DNA of 64,000 nucleotides from Alphaproteobacteria bacterium (lineage in GTDB: Bacteria; Pseudomonadota; Alphaproteobacteria; RF32; CAG-239). Shown in pieces: positions 26,393 to 35,443 of the stretch (positions are counted from its first letter, which is position 1; every line of letters begins with the position of its first letter). Position numbers and translations under genes: made by a program. Below the pieces are notes generated by a model. That model was not told the DNA's origin. It saw only the letters and a program-made list of their open reading frames with translations, and did no database searches. The stretch covers positions 146,457 to 210,456 of the forward strand of contig JAFTWG010000015.1 of assembly GCA_017465405.1 (NCBI GenBank), read 5' to 3'.

Positions 26393-27715
26393 TTATATAT
26401 TACCCTTTAACAATTCATCTGTAACTTTATACAGTTCTGAAGAATATCTTGCCCCTTTTATAAGTAAAATATCATTATTTTGCAACAGTTTATTTTGTAA
26501 AAAGTCTGCTAAACCATCTTTATTATCAAAATAATATTGCTGTATATGAGCAGGAAGTTGAGCAAGCATATCTTTCATTTCCGGTTTAATTCCGATAACA
26601 ATATCTATATTGCTCTCCGCAACAATTTTTCCGACCGATATATGTTGTTCTTTAGAAGTGTCTCCCAGTTCCGCCATTTTTCCGAGAACGGCAATTTTTC
26701 TACCATTGCAAGGCAATTTTCCTAATGATTTTACAGCAATTTTCATTGCTTCAGGTTGTCCGGAATAACTATCATCTATCAATGTATAAACACCTCCGTT
26801 TGATAATTTTAATTGGTGTTTTTTACCTCTGCCATCCAATGCGCCAAAATTTTTAAGAGCTTTTGCAGCTTTGTCACAATCTAATCCTAAAGCTTCAACA
26901 ACACGGAGTGCTGCCCAAGCATTATATTGTTGAATTTCACCGTCTTGTTCCAGTTCTAAGGTTCCGTCATAATGGTTGTTTCTTCCAAATTTTATGACCT
27001 TAGCTCCGTGTTCTAAAGCTCTTTTTTCCAATATATCGGCAAAATTGGTATCTTCATTTATTATGGCCACACCGTTTTCTCTTAATCCTTCAAAAATTTC
27101 GGCTTTAGCTTCAGCAATACCTTCAAAATTTTCAAAAAACTCTATGTGCATGGGATATACATTAGTCACCAACGCAATATCCGGTTTTACGTAGGAAACA
27201 AGTTTAGAAATTTCGCCTTTTGAACTCATACCCATTTCAATAACCGCATATTCTGCATCCATATCTATCTCTAACAGGCTTTGCGGTACTCCGATATGAT
27301 TATTATGATTTCCACCGGTTGCATAGGTTTTTGCAAAAACTGAAAGAGCAAATTTTATTTCTTCTTTTGTTGTTGTTTTTCCGGCACTTCCCGTTAGTCC
27401 TATCACTTTTCCTTTGAATAAGGAACGATTATAAGAACCTATTTTTCCATAGGCATCTACCGTATCATCAACGACAATTTGCTTTTCTGCCGGTAAATTT
27501 TCAATCAGATGCGAAACAACTGCAAGTTCACAACCTTTTTCAAAAACGTCTTTAACAAATTGGTGTCCGTCAAAATTTTCGCCTTTAATAGCAATAAATA
27601 AGGCTCCTGATACAGCTTTACGGCTATCGGTGATTATTTGATTTATTTCTGTTGATATAACTTTTGATTTTGATTGTAATATTTCAACTAATTTTTCTGA
27701 AGATATATTTAACAT
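26393..27715 (-). CDS. murF: UDP-MurNAc-tripeptide:D-Ala-D-Ala ligase
   Basis: A 440-aa Mur ligase. The N-terminal substrate domain holds TDSRKAVSGALFIAIKGENFDGH. The ATPase centre has GLTGSAGKTTTKE near residue 107 and TGGNHNNHIGVPQSLL after it, and VIEMGMSSKGEI gives the carbamylated-lysine region. The C-terminal domain has LIDDSYSGQPEAM. It adds D-Ala-D-Ala to the peptidoglycan precursor in the cytoplasm. Both ATG 27727 and ATG 27715 are in frame; GAGGG lies about 6 bases before 27715, which I prefer. First gene of the operon. Confidence 0.95.
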   Translation of the reverse strand: MLNISSEKLVEILQSKSKVISTEINQIITDSRKAVSGALFIAIKGENFDGHQFVKDVFEKGCELAVVSHLIENLPAEKQIVVDDTVDAYGKIGSYNRSLFKGKVIGLTGSAGKTTTKEEIKFALSVFAKTYATGGNHNNHIGVPQSLLEIDMDAEYAVIEMGMSSKGEISKLVSYVKPDIALVTNVYPMHIEFFENFEGIAEAKAEIFEGLRENGVAIINEDTNFADILEKRALEHGAKVIKFGRNNHYDGTLELEQDGEIQQYNAWAALRVVEALGLDCDKAAKALKNFGALDGRGKKHQLKLSNGGVYTLIDDSYSGQPEAMKIAVKSLGKLPCNGRKIAVLGKMAELGDTSKEQHISVGKIVAESNIDIVIGIKPEMKDMLAQLPAHIQQYYFDNKDGLADFLQNKLLQNNDILLIKGARYSSELYKVTDELLKGNI

Positions 27716-27774
27716 TTTAGCCCTCATTAATTTTCTTTGGCTGATATATTACTTTACAAATATGAAAAATTGTT

Positions 27775-27801
27775 TAAGGGGGCTGAATTTGCCCCCTTTT
27801 C
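27775..27801 (-). terminator. Hairpin terminator after the aldo/keto reductase gene
   Basis: GGGGGC, loop TGAATTT, GCCCCC directly after the stop at 27802. The T-run is stronger on the plus strand than on the minus, so efficiency on the minus strand is uncertain. Confidence 0.6.
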
Positions 27802-28743
27802 TTAACCGAATATTGTTTCTAACGTATAATCTCCATGAACAAATTTTTCGCCATTGACAAACCTATATTTTTGTTCGCTTAATGACTTAATTTTGTTCAT
27901 ATCATCTTGTCCCAACGCAACATATTGAGCAGAAAAATTAGCTTTTAATCTTTCTTCTTTTGTACTTTTCGGAATTACGACCACTCCTCTGTTTATGTGC
28001 CAAGCAATCAGTAATTGAGCCGGAGTAATTTTGTTCTTTTCAGCTAATTCAATAATTATCGGATTATTCATTAATGACGGTTCATCATCTTTTTTATCAA
28101 TTCTGTCGCCGGAGCCTAATGGTGAATATGCGGTTACCGCAATCATATTTTTTTTACAAAAATCAATTATGTCATCTTGCGGCAAAAACGGATGACTTTC
28201 AAGTTGTAACATTGACGGCATAATTTGAGCATTTTCAATAAGCTTGCTCAAACTTTTTATACCAAAATTTGATACTCCGATAGCTTTTACAAGTCCCATC
28301 TCTTTTGCTTTTTCCATTTCCACCCAAGTTTTTTCCAGCGGAATATCTTTGAGTGAAATCATATCATCGTCACTTTGCGGCAGACCGGTTCCTTTTCTTT
28401 GTGCAATAGGCCAGTGCATAAGATATAAATCCAGATATTCGAGTTTAAGTTCTTTTAGTGTTTTTTGTAAGGCCGGAATAACATCTTCGGGCGTGTGAGA
28501 ATCATTCCATAATTTTGAAGTTACAAAAATATCTTCACGTTTGATATCTTTTTCATTGATTGCATCTAAAATTGCTTGTCCTATTTCTTCTTGATTTCCA
28601 TAAGCTGCCGCACAATCAATATGTCTGTACCCTATCTTGAAAGCCCAACGAATTGCCTGATATACTTCTCCCGGTTTAGATTTCCATGTTCCAAGCCCCA
28701 ACATCGGAATATCACAGTCATTGTTTAATGTTAATATTTTCAT
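27802..28743 (-). CDS. Aldo/keto reductase
   Basis: A 313-aa NADPH-dependent oxidoreductase. The TIM-barrel signature is clear: IPMLGLGTWKS, YRHIDCAAAYGNQEEIG (catalytic Asp and Tyr), VTSKLW (Lys), LMHWP (His), and GVSNFG, with VVIPKST in the cofactor site near the C-terminus. It reduces aldehydes or ketones; the substrate cannot be told. ATG 28743 is used because AGGAGT lies about 9 bases upstream; a GTG at 28749 is less likely. Single gene. Confidence 0.93.
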   Translation of the reverse strand: MKILTLNNDCDIPMLGLGTWKSKPGEVYQAIRWAFKIGYRHIDCAAAYGNQEEIGQAILDAINEKDIKREDIFVTSKLWNDSHTPEDVIPALQKTLKELKLEYLDLYLMHWPIAQRKGTGLPQSDDDMISLKDIPLEKTWVEMEKAKEMGLVKAIGVSNFGIKSLSKLIENAQIMPSMLQLESHPFLPQDDIIDFCKKNMIAVTAYSPLGSGDRIDKKDDEPSLMNNPIIIELAEKNKITPAQLLIAWHINRGVVVIPKSTKEERLKANFSAQYVALGQDDMNKIKSLSEQKYRFVNGEKFVHGDYTLETIFG

Positions 28744-28878
28744 ATACACAACTCCTTTTTTAACTTTTTCTAAATTATATTTCTATAATTTTCGTATCAA
28801 ACCAATAAATTATGGTTCTAAATATAATTATTTGAACTTCGTTTTGCAATATTATACAAACATTTTGAGGATTATATA

Positions 28879-29430
28879 ATGAAAAAGAATATACTTTTGG
28901 CAGGTATCGCCTGCTTGTTAGCTAGTACGGCAAATGCCGACGTTAAACCTTATGTAGGTGTTGACTATAACTTCTCTACTCTTGACTGGTCTAACGGATA
29001 TAACAGCTTTGTTGAAGATGATTACAATTCTGCATCTTTGGTTGTCGGAGCAAAACTCAATCGTAACTTTAGTTTGGAAGCATTTTATCAAATGTCACAG
29101 GCAGAAAAAAGAAGCGATATTGATTGGGCTGATACAAGTAGCCGTTTCACTGCTTATGGTTTAGATGCTCTCGGTCACTTGCCTTTAGGTTGCTATGGCA
29201 AAGTTGAAGTAATCGGCGGTGTCGGTATCGGTGAATACAGCTTCAAAACAAGAAATACCTATACAGGTGTTATTAGAGATCGATCTACGGGCTATCGTTT
29301 GAACGCAGGTATTCAATATAATATCGACGGAAATTGGTCTGTTCGTGGTATGTATCATCATACATACAATCAAAACTCCTATGTTGATGCAATGGACGAA
29401 TTTTCTTTAGGTTTGAGATACAATTTCTAA
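28879..29430 (+). CDS. Small outer-membrane beta-barrel protein (OmpA/OmpW-like)
   Basis: A 183-aa precursor with a signal peptide of about 20 residues (cut after NA before DVKPYVGVDY). The rest alternates polar and hydrophobic residues as an eight-stranded barrel, and ends in LGLRYNF, with the terminal aromatic recognised by the BAM machinery. TTTTGAGGATTATATA precedes the ATG. It resembles the porin-like proteins common in alphaproteobacteria; the exact role (adhesin, small-molecule pore) is unknown. Ends in its own terminator. Confidence 0.85.
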   Translation: MKKNILLAGIACLLASTANADVKPYVGVDYNFSTLDWSNGYNSFVEDDYNSASLVVGAKLNRNFSLEAFYQMSQAEKRSDIDWADTSSRFTAYGLDALGHLPLGCYGKVEVIGGVGIGEYSFKTRNTYTGVIRDRSTGYRLNAGIQYNIDGNWSVRGMYHHTYNQNSYVDAMDEFSLGLRYNF

Positions 29431-29452
29431 TCTGAAAAAGAATAACAAAAAA

Positions 29453-29477
29453 GCCTCGCAAATCGCGAGGCTTTTTT
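29453..29477 (+). terminator. Rho-independent terminator
   Basis: GCCTCGC, AAATC, GCGAGGC then TTTTTT, 22 bases after the barrel gene. Confidence 0.92.
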
Positions 29478-29487
29478 GTTGGTTTAG

Positions 29488-29832
29488 CTACATATTAAGC
29501 AATATCTTATCCTTTTCTTTTTTGAACTCTTGCTCACTAATAATCCCTTTTTCTTTCAATATCGATAATCTTTCCAGAACATCTAAATTGCTTTGAGGTA
29601 TTATCTTTTCATTAGGTGTTTTCTTTTCAACCCAATTAGCAGGTTGCCAAACAAGAGATAAAATAATCGCAATAATCCATGTGATACCAATAAAAATTCC
29701 GCACCAACTCAAAGTTTTTATGGTATTCAATTCACCTCCGGATATCCCTCGGCTTTCCGCTATTTTTATAGGAACTTGCACCAAAAGATAGTATATAAGA
29801 ACGGTTATTATAAAATATATAATTAATATCAT
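29488..29832 (-). CDS. Small membrane protein with C-terminal SHOCT domain
   Basis: A 114-aa protein with two membrane helices (about 2-20 and 46-66) and, at the C-terminus, a short SHOCT domain: RLSILKEKGIISEQEFKKEK. SHOCT domains are short helical oligomerisation modules at the ends of many membrane proteins. Here the domain is C-terminal, whereas it is N-terminal in the two upstream neighbours. Third gene of a three-gene unit. AGGG lies 9 bases before the ATG. Confidence 0.72.
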   Translation of the reverse strand: MILIIYFIITVLIYYLLVQVPIKIAESRGISGGELNTIKTLSWCGIFIGITWIIAIILSLVWQPANWVEKKTPNEKIIPQSNLDVLERLSILKEKGIISEQEFKKEKDKILLNM

Positions 29833-29843
29833 TTTATTTTACC

Positions 29844-30425
29844 CTATTTTTTATCTTTTAAGACAGCATAACCTTGTTTTATTTGAAGAAATTGGTACGT
29901 CATCGCCCAAACATTTATTAAACTTAGAAAAAGTATAGTCTTTAAAATGAAAAAAGGAAGATTGATATAAAGAATCAAACTTATAAAACTTAGAAAAAAC
30001 ATAGCTATTAAAATCCGCTTAAATAATAAATCACCTATATATTGTGATATTTTTGACAGATAATACAATACTCCCCCTAAAAACGTATTAATAACCACAA
30101 ATCCTATAATCTGTTTATAACCTACAACCGAATGCAGTAGCAGAATTTCAAATGGACTAAACATAGAGTTATTAAAACTAGAATATACGAGAGTTGCAAC
30201 ATGTTTTAGTATTCTCCCCATTAAAACAGTATAGATTAATATCATAAAAAAAGATATTCCTACATTTTTCCAATTTATTCCTTCTTTTTGATTACTATTC
30301 TTTTCTATGGCATTATGGCTTTGAGTTTCAGACATCAACTCTTTTTTCATTTTGTTAAATTCTTCTTCACTAATAATACCCTTTTCTTTTAACTCATTTA
30401 TTTTTTCTAATTTTTCAATATCCAT
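29844..30425 (-). CDS. Membrane protein with N-terminal SHOCT domain
   Basis: A 193-aa protein beginning with SHOCT (KINELKEKGIISEEEFNKMK), then a linker (NAIEKNSNQKEG) and about four to five membrane helices from residue 52 to the end. AGGAGTTG before the ATG is a good ribosome binding site. The first 24 residues are nearly the same as those of the next gene upstream, so the domain was duplicated or is under strong conservation. Function unknown. Confidence 0.72.
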   Translation of the reverse strand: MDIEKLEKINELKEKGIISEEEFNKMKKELMSETQSHNAIEKNSNQKEGINWKNVGISFFMILIYTVLMGRILKHVATLVYSSFNNSMFSPFEILLLHSVVGYKQIIGFVVINTFLGGVLYYLSKISQYIGDLLFKRILIAMFFLSFISLILYINLPFFILKTILFLSLINVWAMTYQFLQIKQGYAVLKDKK

Positions 30426-30448
30426 TTTTCAACTCCTAAATATAGTTA

Positions 30449-30901
30449 TTAAAGACAACTCAGCACCAAAAGAACCGTCCATATAATCAAATACATTTGA
30501 CTTTCTTTCAGCAACTTTGACCTTTCATACAAATACATAGGAACAAACCAAGCATTATCTAAAAACTTTTCCTCATATCCGCACTTTTTCAACTCTTTGG
30601 CATCAAGATAGCTGAATATGATATTGATTATAACCGTTACAAACCACCAGTTACCAATATACGTTGAAGTTAATCCCGCAATAAATCCTTTTAAAAAAGC
30701 ACCTATAATCGGAGCCAATACCAATGCCCAAATATAATTTGAATCAATTTTTGTTTGAGAATTGATTGATTGTTCTTTTTCTTCAGATTGCACAATATCA
30801 TCGCAGGAAAGAACTTTTATCTTCTGCTCGATAAATTCTTCTTCCGTAATAATACCTTTTTCCTTCAACTCGTTAAGTTTTTCCAGTTTTTCGATATCCA
30901 T
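30449..30901 (-). CDS. Membrane protein with N-terminal SHOCT domain, first of three
   Basis: A 150-aa protein with N-terminal SHOCT (KLNELKEKGIITEEEFIEQK), a charged linker, and then three hydrophobic segments with a Gly-rich loop (IIGAFLKGFIAGL). DUF2628-like features may exist (YEEKFLDNAWFVPMYLYERSK), but I am not sure. AGGAGTTAGAAACAA precedes the ATG. It is the first gene after the structured leader and terminator hairpin at 30931-30958, so its expression may depend on read-through. Confidence 0.72.
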   Translation of the reverse strand: MDIEKLEKLNELKEKGIITEEEFIEQKIKVLSCDDIVQSEEKEQSINSQTKIDSNYIWALVLAPIIGAFLKGFIAGLTSTYIGNWWFVTVIINIIFSYLDAKELKKCGYEEKFLDNAWFVPMYLYERSKLLKESQMYLIIWTVLLVLSCL

Positions 30902-30930
30902 TTGTTTCTAACTCCTTTTATATTCATATA

Positions 30931-31123
30931 AAAAAATGCTATCTTGATTAGAGATAGCAGGAAGTTAGAACCTATTAATTGGAAATAGTGTAGCTTATTT
31001 GATATAAATATATCTTATTAACTACCTTCCTGCCATTGCAAAAAGGTAGCTTTTTACATCTGTAATTAAACAGACAACCAATTAAGAGGGTTCTAATCCT
31101 CATATCAGTAATCAACTGATACA
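30931..31123 (-). ncRNA. Structured leader RNA or small RNA with terminator, upstream of SHOCT genes
   Basis: On the minus strand a TTGACT box (31157-31152) and TATAAC (31136-31131) precede about 190 bases of self-complementary RNA. A small hairpin TATCAGT/ACTGATA (31121-31103) comes first. Two long arms then pair: TTAGAACC and TTAATTGG (31096-31078) with CCAATTAA and GGTTCTAA (30982-30965). A CTACCTT/AAGGTAG hairpin (31049-31022) lies between. The region ends in GCTATC-loop-GATAGC with six T (30958-30931). GCAGGAAG (31033-31026) can pair with CTTCCTGC (30964-30957), overlapping the terminator stem, so exclusive folds are possible. The SHOCT gene ribosome binding site is about 15 bases further on. 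Riboswitch/attenuator or discrete sRNA are both open. Confidence 0.55.
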
Positions 31124-31170
31124 AGGATAAGTTATAACACCGGTTATTTAGAGTCAAACAATATTTTGAA

Positions 31171-31205
31171 AAAAAGTCCTTGATATTTCTATCAAGGACT
31201 TTTCT
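31171..31205 (-). terminator. Rho-independent terminator of yebC
   Basis: AGTCCTTGAT, ATTTCT, ATCAAGGACT perfect 10-bp stem, with A/T runs on both sides. Confidence 0.9.
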
Positions 31206-31224
31206 ATTTGTATTTTATAAAGAA

Positions 31225-31980
31225 CTATTCTGCTTCCAAGGCTTTCAATACCGCTTCGGAAAATTCGGCATTGTGATAAACATGTTGAACATCTTCATCA
31301 TCTTCAAGAGCATCAATGAACTCTAAAAACTTACGAGCAGCTTCAACATCATCAATATCAGCTTTTGCTACCGGTTTCCAATCTAAACGAGAAGCAGACG
31401 GAGTTCCGAATTGTTTTTCTAAAGCTTCGGTCACTAAGTTCAAATCTTCCGGCAAGGTTTCGATTTCGTGACATTCGTCATCGCTAACCACATCATTTGC
31501 ACCGGCTTCTAAAGCACTTTCAAACATTTTGTCTGCATCGGTTGCTTCTAAAGGATATTTGATATATCCGATATGTTCAAAATTAAACACCACCGAACCG
31601 CTGTCACCTAACTGACCGCCTCTTTTACCGAAAATAGTGCGCACATTACCAACAGTACGATTTTTATTGTCGGTTAATGCTTCTACGATAACTGCTACTT
31701 TGTTAGGTCCGAAACCCTCGTAGCGCATAGAAACATAATCATCTCCACCGGCAACCTGTGTTGCTTTGGCGATAGCTCTTTCGATGTTATCTTTAGGCAT
31801 ACTTTCGGCACGTGCAGCCTGAATTGCCAAACGCAAACGAGGATTTTTATCCGGATCAGGGAGACCCGTTTTTGCAGCCAAAGTAATATCACGAGCTAAT
31901 TTTGCAAATACTTTTGCCTTTTTGGCGTCTTGAGCACCTTTACGATACATAATGTTTTTGAACTGGGAATGTCCCGCCAT
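31225..31980 (-). CDS. yebC: YebC/PmpR-family translation or transcription regulator
   Basis: A 251-aa protein starting MAGHSQFKNIMYRKGAQDAKK, the unmistakable opening of the YebC/TACO1 family (usually MAGHSKWANI). YEGFGPNKVAVIVEALTDN and FGKRGGQLGDSGSV in the middle are also conserved. Family members act as DNA-binding regulators or help translation of proline stretches. AGGAG lies 9 bases before the ATG. It lies just downstream of an unrelated secreted protein gene on the same strand. Confidence 0.95.
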   Translation of the reverse strand: MAGHSQFKNIMYRKGAQDAKKAKVFAKLARDITLAAKTGLPDPDKNPRLRLAIQAARAESMPKDNIERAIAKATQVAGGDDYVSMRYEGFGPNKVAVIVEALTDNKNRTVGNVRTIFGKRGGQLGDSGSVVFNFEHIGYIKYPLEATDADKMFESALEAGANDVVSDDECHEIETLPEDLNLVTEALEKQFGTPSASRLDWKPVAKADIDDVEAARKFLEFIDALEDDEDVQHVYHNAEFSEAVLKALEAE

Positions 31981-32005
31981 TGTAAAATCTCCTACAATCT
32001 ATTTC

Positions 32006-32776
32006 TTATTTAACGATAATCATATATTCTAATTTGGAATCATCTGCATAGAATACCTTAATTCTGATACCGGCAATTTCAATAACTCCCGGTTTGTTTT
32101 CAAAACTGTAATTAATAAATTCTCCGGTTTGTCCGCCTGCATCATACTCTAACAAAGAGAAAACCATCGCACCTGATTGGATACCTTGATATTTAATTTC
32201 AAATCCGGTAACCATATCGCTTTGAACAATACGACTTTTGGTAATCGGCTCAAATTTGAAATTTTCAGGCGTAATCATAAATTTGCCGTCAATCATTACT
32301 AACTTATCGGCACGGATAGTAGCAATATGATCTTGGAGAACATAATTTTCATCTGCTAAAAACACATAAGTCGGTTTGCCTGACGCTAAGACATAATATA
32401 ATTTATCTTTTATATCAACTTGTCCGATGATGTCATACTTTTTACCGCCTTCAATTTCTGTCGGAGCAAGACCGGAAATCAACTTTGCATCTTCGGGAGC
32501 AACCAAAGATTCTTGAACATAGTAGTTTTTAGAATAGCTCTTGGTATCTACAATGGTGTAGCCCTTAAATGCTGTCAACAATTTGTTTGCCTTGAAGCTG
32601 GACTCTTGTAGCACCTCTGTTTTGAGGAGCTTTTCACTTTCTCTGTCCAAATATTCTATCTGATAACCGGAAAGACCGGCAACAACATCCGAACGCCAAG
32701 GAAACACATCAAACTCGCCGGCATAAATACAACCGCTCAAGCACAAAACCATACTTAATATTTTTAAAGCTTTCAT
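32006..32776 (-). CDS. Secreted or lipoprotein of unknown function
   Basis: A 256-aa protein with an N-terminal hydrophobic segment ending in LCLSGCIYAG. LSGC fits a lipobox (Cys16); alternatively signal peptidase I could cut after YAG. The mature part alternates short beta strands (YYVLASGKPTYVF and IVQSDMVTGFEI) and is probably a periplasmic or surface beta-rich domain. No known family recognised. GAAGAG precedes the ATG. It is 25 bases upstream of yebC on the same strand, so they may be co-transcribed. Confidence 0.65.
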   Translation of the reverse strand: MKALKILSMVLCLSGCIYAGEFDVFPWRSDVVAGLSGYQIEYLDRESEKLLKTEVLQESSFKANKLLTAFKGYTIVDTKSYSKNYYVQESLVAPEDAKLISGLAPTEIEGGKKYDIIGQVDIKDKLYYVLASGKPTYVFLADENYVLQDHIATIRADKLVMIDGKFMITPENFKFEPITKSRIVQSDMVTGFEIKYQGIQSGAMVFSLLEYDAGGQTGEFINYSFENKPGVIEIAGIRIKVFYADDSKLEYMIIVK

Positions 32777-32872
32777 ATCTTTTTCTCTTCAAAAGTTTTT
32801 ATAATTTTTAACTTTTATATACTATAAAGTTTATTTAGTAAACAACAGATTGTAACTTATAGGTAATTTTTT

Positions 32873-33751
32873 ATGACAAATACATACGGAAACAGTTGGC
32901 AAATAATTTTTTCTCCTCAAGATGTGGTTGATGAAGCATTTGATACTTTTGCGGAAAACTTTTTTGATGTTGTATCTATTGATTATACCGATGACGAAAA
33001 AGAACAATATATCGGTTATACTCATAAACAACCCGATGAAGAAGAAATGAAAACGATAGCGAAAAACTTCGGAATCGAATTACCGGAGTATGAATGTGTA
33101 TTTATTCCGGCCACAAATTGGTTGACGAAAAATGTCATTAAATTTCCGCCGATAGAAACCGAAGACTTTTATATATACGGAAGCCACGAAGAAAAAGCTC
33201 CTCAAACTTCAAAATTGGCAATAAAAATATATGCGGCAACAGCTTTTGGCTCCGGACAACATCAGACTACTCGTTCTTGCTTAAAAATATTGAGTTTATT
33301 AAATGCCAAAGGATATAAAGCTCAAAACATTTTAGATATGGGATGCGGTTCCGGAATTTTAGCTTTAAGCGCTTGTAAATTGTGGAATGATGCCCAGGCT
33401 CTCGGAGCTGATATTGACGGAGAAGCGGTTGCAGTTACCTTACAAAATGCCAAAGACAATGATTTGTCGGAAAGAGTGCACGCTGTGGAAAGTAACGGAT
33501 ATTCAAACCCTCAAATTGTTGCAAGAGCCCCGTTTGAACTTATTTTTGCCAATATTTTAGCTCGTCCGTTGATTGAAATGGCAGAAGATTTGGCAAAAAA
33601 CACTTCTTTGGGCGGCTATGCGGTTTTATCCGGTTTTATAGAAGAACAAATTGATTGGGTAGTTGATACATATAAACAATTCGGTTTTGAACTGGTTGAA
33701 ATTGTCAAAGATGATAATTGGCGAGCTGTTTTAATGGAGAAAACCAAATGA
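32873..33751 (+). CDS. prmA: Ribosomal protein L11 methyltransferase
   Basis: A 292-aa SAM-dependent methyltransferase. The PrmA signature is present: FGSGQHQTTRSCL before the SAM site LDMGCGSGILALSA (near residue 158), then the NPPY-like catalytic region seen here as FANILARPL near 222. It trimethylates lysines and the N-terminus of L11. The stop overlaps the next gene start as ATGA, so the two are coupled. Confidence 0.92.
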   Translation: MTNTYGNSWQIIFSPQDVVDEAFDTFAENFFDVVSIDYTDDEKEQYIGYTHKQPDEEEMKTIAKNFGIELPEYECVFIPATNWLTKNVIKFPPIETEDFYIYGSHEEKAPQTSKLAIKIYAATAFGSGQHQTTRSCLKILSLLNAKGYKAQNILDMGCGSGILALSACKLWNDAQALGADIDGEAVAVTLQNAKDNDLSERVHAVESNGYSNPQIVARAPFELIFANILARPLIEMAEDLAKNTSLGGYAVLSGFIEEQIDWVVDTYKQFGFELVEIVKDDNWRAVLMEKTK

Positions 33752-35427
33752 AAATAAAAGATATTCAAAAGCAAATGGATGTCGATGCCTTAATAATTTG
33801 CCGAAACAATCATTTTTTGGGGCAGGATATTTTAGCAAGCGAAAATAAAATAGCCGAATTGACCGGATTTGACGGTTCTGCCGGAAAAATAGTTATTACC
33901 AAGAAAAATACTTTTTTGTTCGTTGACGGCAGATATGAAATACAATCAAAACTTCAGACTAATCCTAAAGAAGTTACCGTTATTGTGGAAAATCAAAACT
34001 ATAATTTCAGAAATTGGATTAAAGATAATCTTAAAAATAAAAAAATAGGCTATAATCCTTGGCAAGTATCAATTTCAACATTTAAGGATTGGAAAAAACT
34101 TGTTGCCGATGCCGATTTTATACCCCTGCCGGAAATTATAAAAACGCCCCGAGCCACGGCATTTGAACACAAAATTGAATTTTCGGGAATGAATAGCGAA
34201 GAAAAAATTCAAAAATGTATTGCTCAAAATAGTGCCGATGCTATTTTCATCGGTGCTGCCGATAATGTTTCATGGCTCACCAATTTGCGCTCAAATGCTT
34301 TGCCCGAAACTCCTATTGTCAGAGCATTTGCTCTTTTAACGGCAAATGGAGAAATTTCATTATTCGCAGATAATTTACTTTTGCCGGCAAATTGTTCAAT
34401 ACCAAAATATCCGTTAAAAAAACTGGAACAAGTATTTAAATCTTTATCCGGCAAAAAAATAAACGCAGATTTTAAATATACTCCTAATATTGTTTTTGAT
34501 ATTTGTAAAAAACATCAAATAAACATCGTTAACTCTCCGGATATTTGCACAAACGAAAAGGCTCAAAAAAATCCCGTTGAAATTCAAGGAATAATAAATG
34601 CCCATATTCGTGATGGAGTTGCACTATGCAAATTTTTATACTGGTTAGATAAAAATAAAAAAGAATTATCCGAAACAGATATTGTAAAAAAACTTTATTC
34701 GTTCAGAAAAAAACAAAAGTTATTTCATTCGGTAAGTTTTGCAACAATAGCCGGTGCCGGTATTAATTCGGCCATCGTTCACTATCATCCTACGAAAAAC
34801 AATCAATCAAAAATAATTAACGACTCTGTTTTATTGCTAGACAGTGGCGGACAATATTTTGACGGTACAACAGATGTCACACGCACCATCGCAATAGGAA
34901 CTCCGACTTCTGATATGAAACAAAAATTTACGATGGTTTTAAAAGCGCACATTGCCCTGTCTTCACAAAAATTTCCTCGCAATACTTCAGGAATTCGTCT
35001 TGATGCTATTTGCCGAAGTATATTATGGAATTTCGGACTTGATTATAATCACGGAACCGGACATGGTGTCGGGTGTTTTCTCAATGTGCATGAAGGACCG
35101 CAAAGTATGAGTGTGTCATCGTCTTCATATCCGATAAAACCCAATATGGTACTTTCGATAGAACCGGGGTATTATAAAGAAAATGAGTTCGGAATAAGAA
35201 TTGAAAATTTAGTTTATGTAGCTGAAGATGAAAAAAACAACGGATTTTTAAAATTTATACCTCTTACTCTTGTCCCCATTGATTTTAGATTAATCGATGA
35301 ATATTTACTTAATAACGGAGAAAAAGAGTGGATTAACCAATATCACGACACTGTTTATTCGGTAATTGCTCCTTTATTAAGTAAAGCAGAACAAAAATGG
35401 TTAGAAAAGGCTTGTTCTCCGTTATAA
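33748..35427 (+). CDS. Aminopeptidase P family metallopeptidase (Xaa-Pro aminopeptidase)
   Basis: A 559-aa protein with two creatinase-like N-terminal domains and a C-terminal pita-bread metallopeptidase domain. Metal ligands and flanking residues are visible: LLLDSGGQYFDGTTDVTRTI near residue 368 (two Asp), NHGTGHGVGCFLNVHEGP near 435 (His), and SIEPGYY and GIRIENL (two Glu). It cleaves N-terminal residues before proline. The start is taken as ATG 33748, overlapping the prmA stop as ATGA; a longer reading begins inside prmA. Confidence 0.92.
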   Translation: MKIKDIQKQMDVDALIICRNNHFLGQDILASENKIAELTGFDGSAGKIVITKKNTFLFVDGRYEIQSKLQTNPKEVTVIVENQNYNFRNWIKDNLKNKKIGYNPWQVSISTFKDWKKLVADADFIPLPEIIKTPRATAFEHKIEFSGMNSEEKIQKCIAQNSADAIFIGAADNVSWLTNLRSNALPETPIVRAFALLTANGEISLFADNLLLPANCSIPKYPLKKLEQVFKSLSGKKINADFKYTPNIVFDICKKHQINIVNSPDICTNEKAQKNPVEIQGIINAHIRDGVALCKFLYWLDKNKKELSETDIVKKLYSFRKKQKLFHSVSFATIAGAGINSAIVHYHPTKNNQSKIINDSVLLLDSGGQYFDGTTDVTRTIAIGTPTSDMKQKFTMVLKAHIALSSQKFPRNTSGIRLDAICRSILWNFGLDYNHGTGHGVGCFLNVHEGPQSMSVSSSSYPIKPNMVLSIEPGYYKENEFGIRIENLVYVAEDEKNNGFLKFIPLTLVPIDFRLIDEYLLNNGEKEWINQYHDTVYSVIAPLLSKAEQKWLEKACSPL

Positions 35428-35443
35428 TTTAACGGAGGAAAAT

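Noticed and set aside
31021..31049. GGCAGGAAGGTAG on the minus strand looked like the GGAAGG-AGC core of SRP RNA helix 8.
   Set aside because: The surrounding helix is too short and lacks the asymmetric loop, and the whole element has a multi-branch shape and terminator unlike 4.5S RNA.
31080..31100. GAGGGTTCTAATCCTC on the plus strand looked like a tRNA T-arm.
   Set aside because: The stem does not pair in tRNA register, and there is no acceptor, D or anticodon arm around it.
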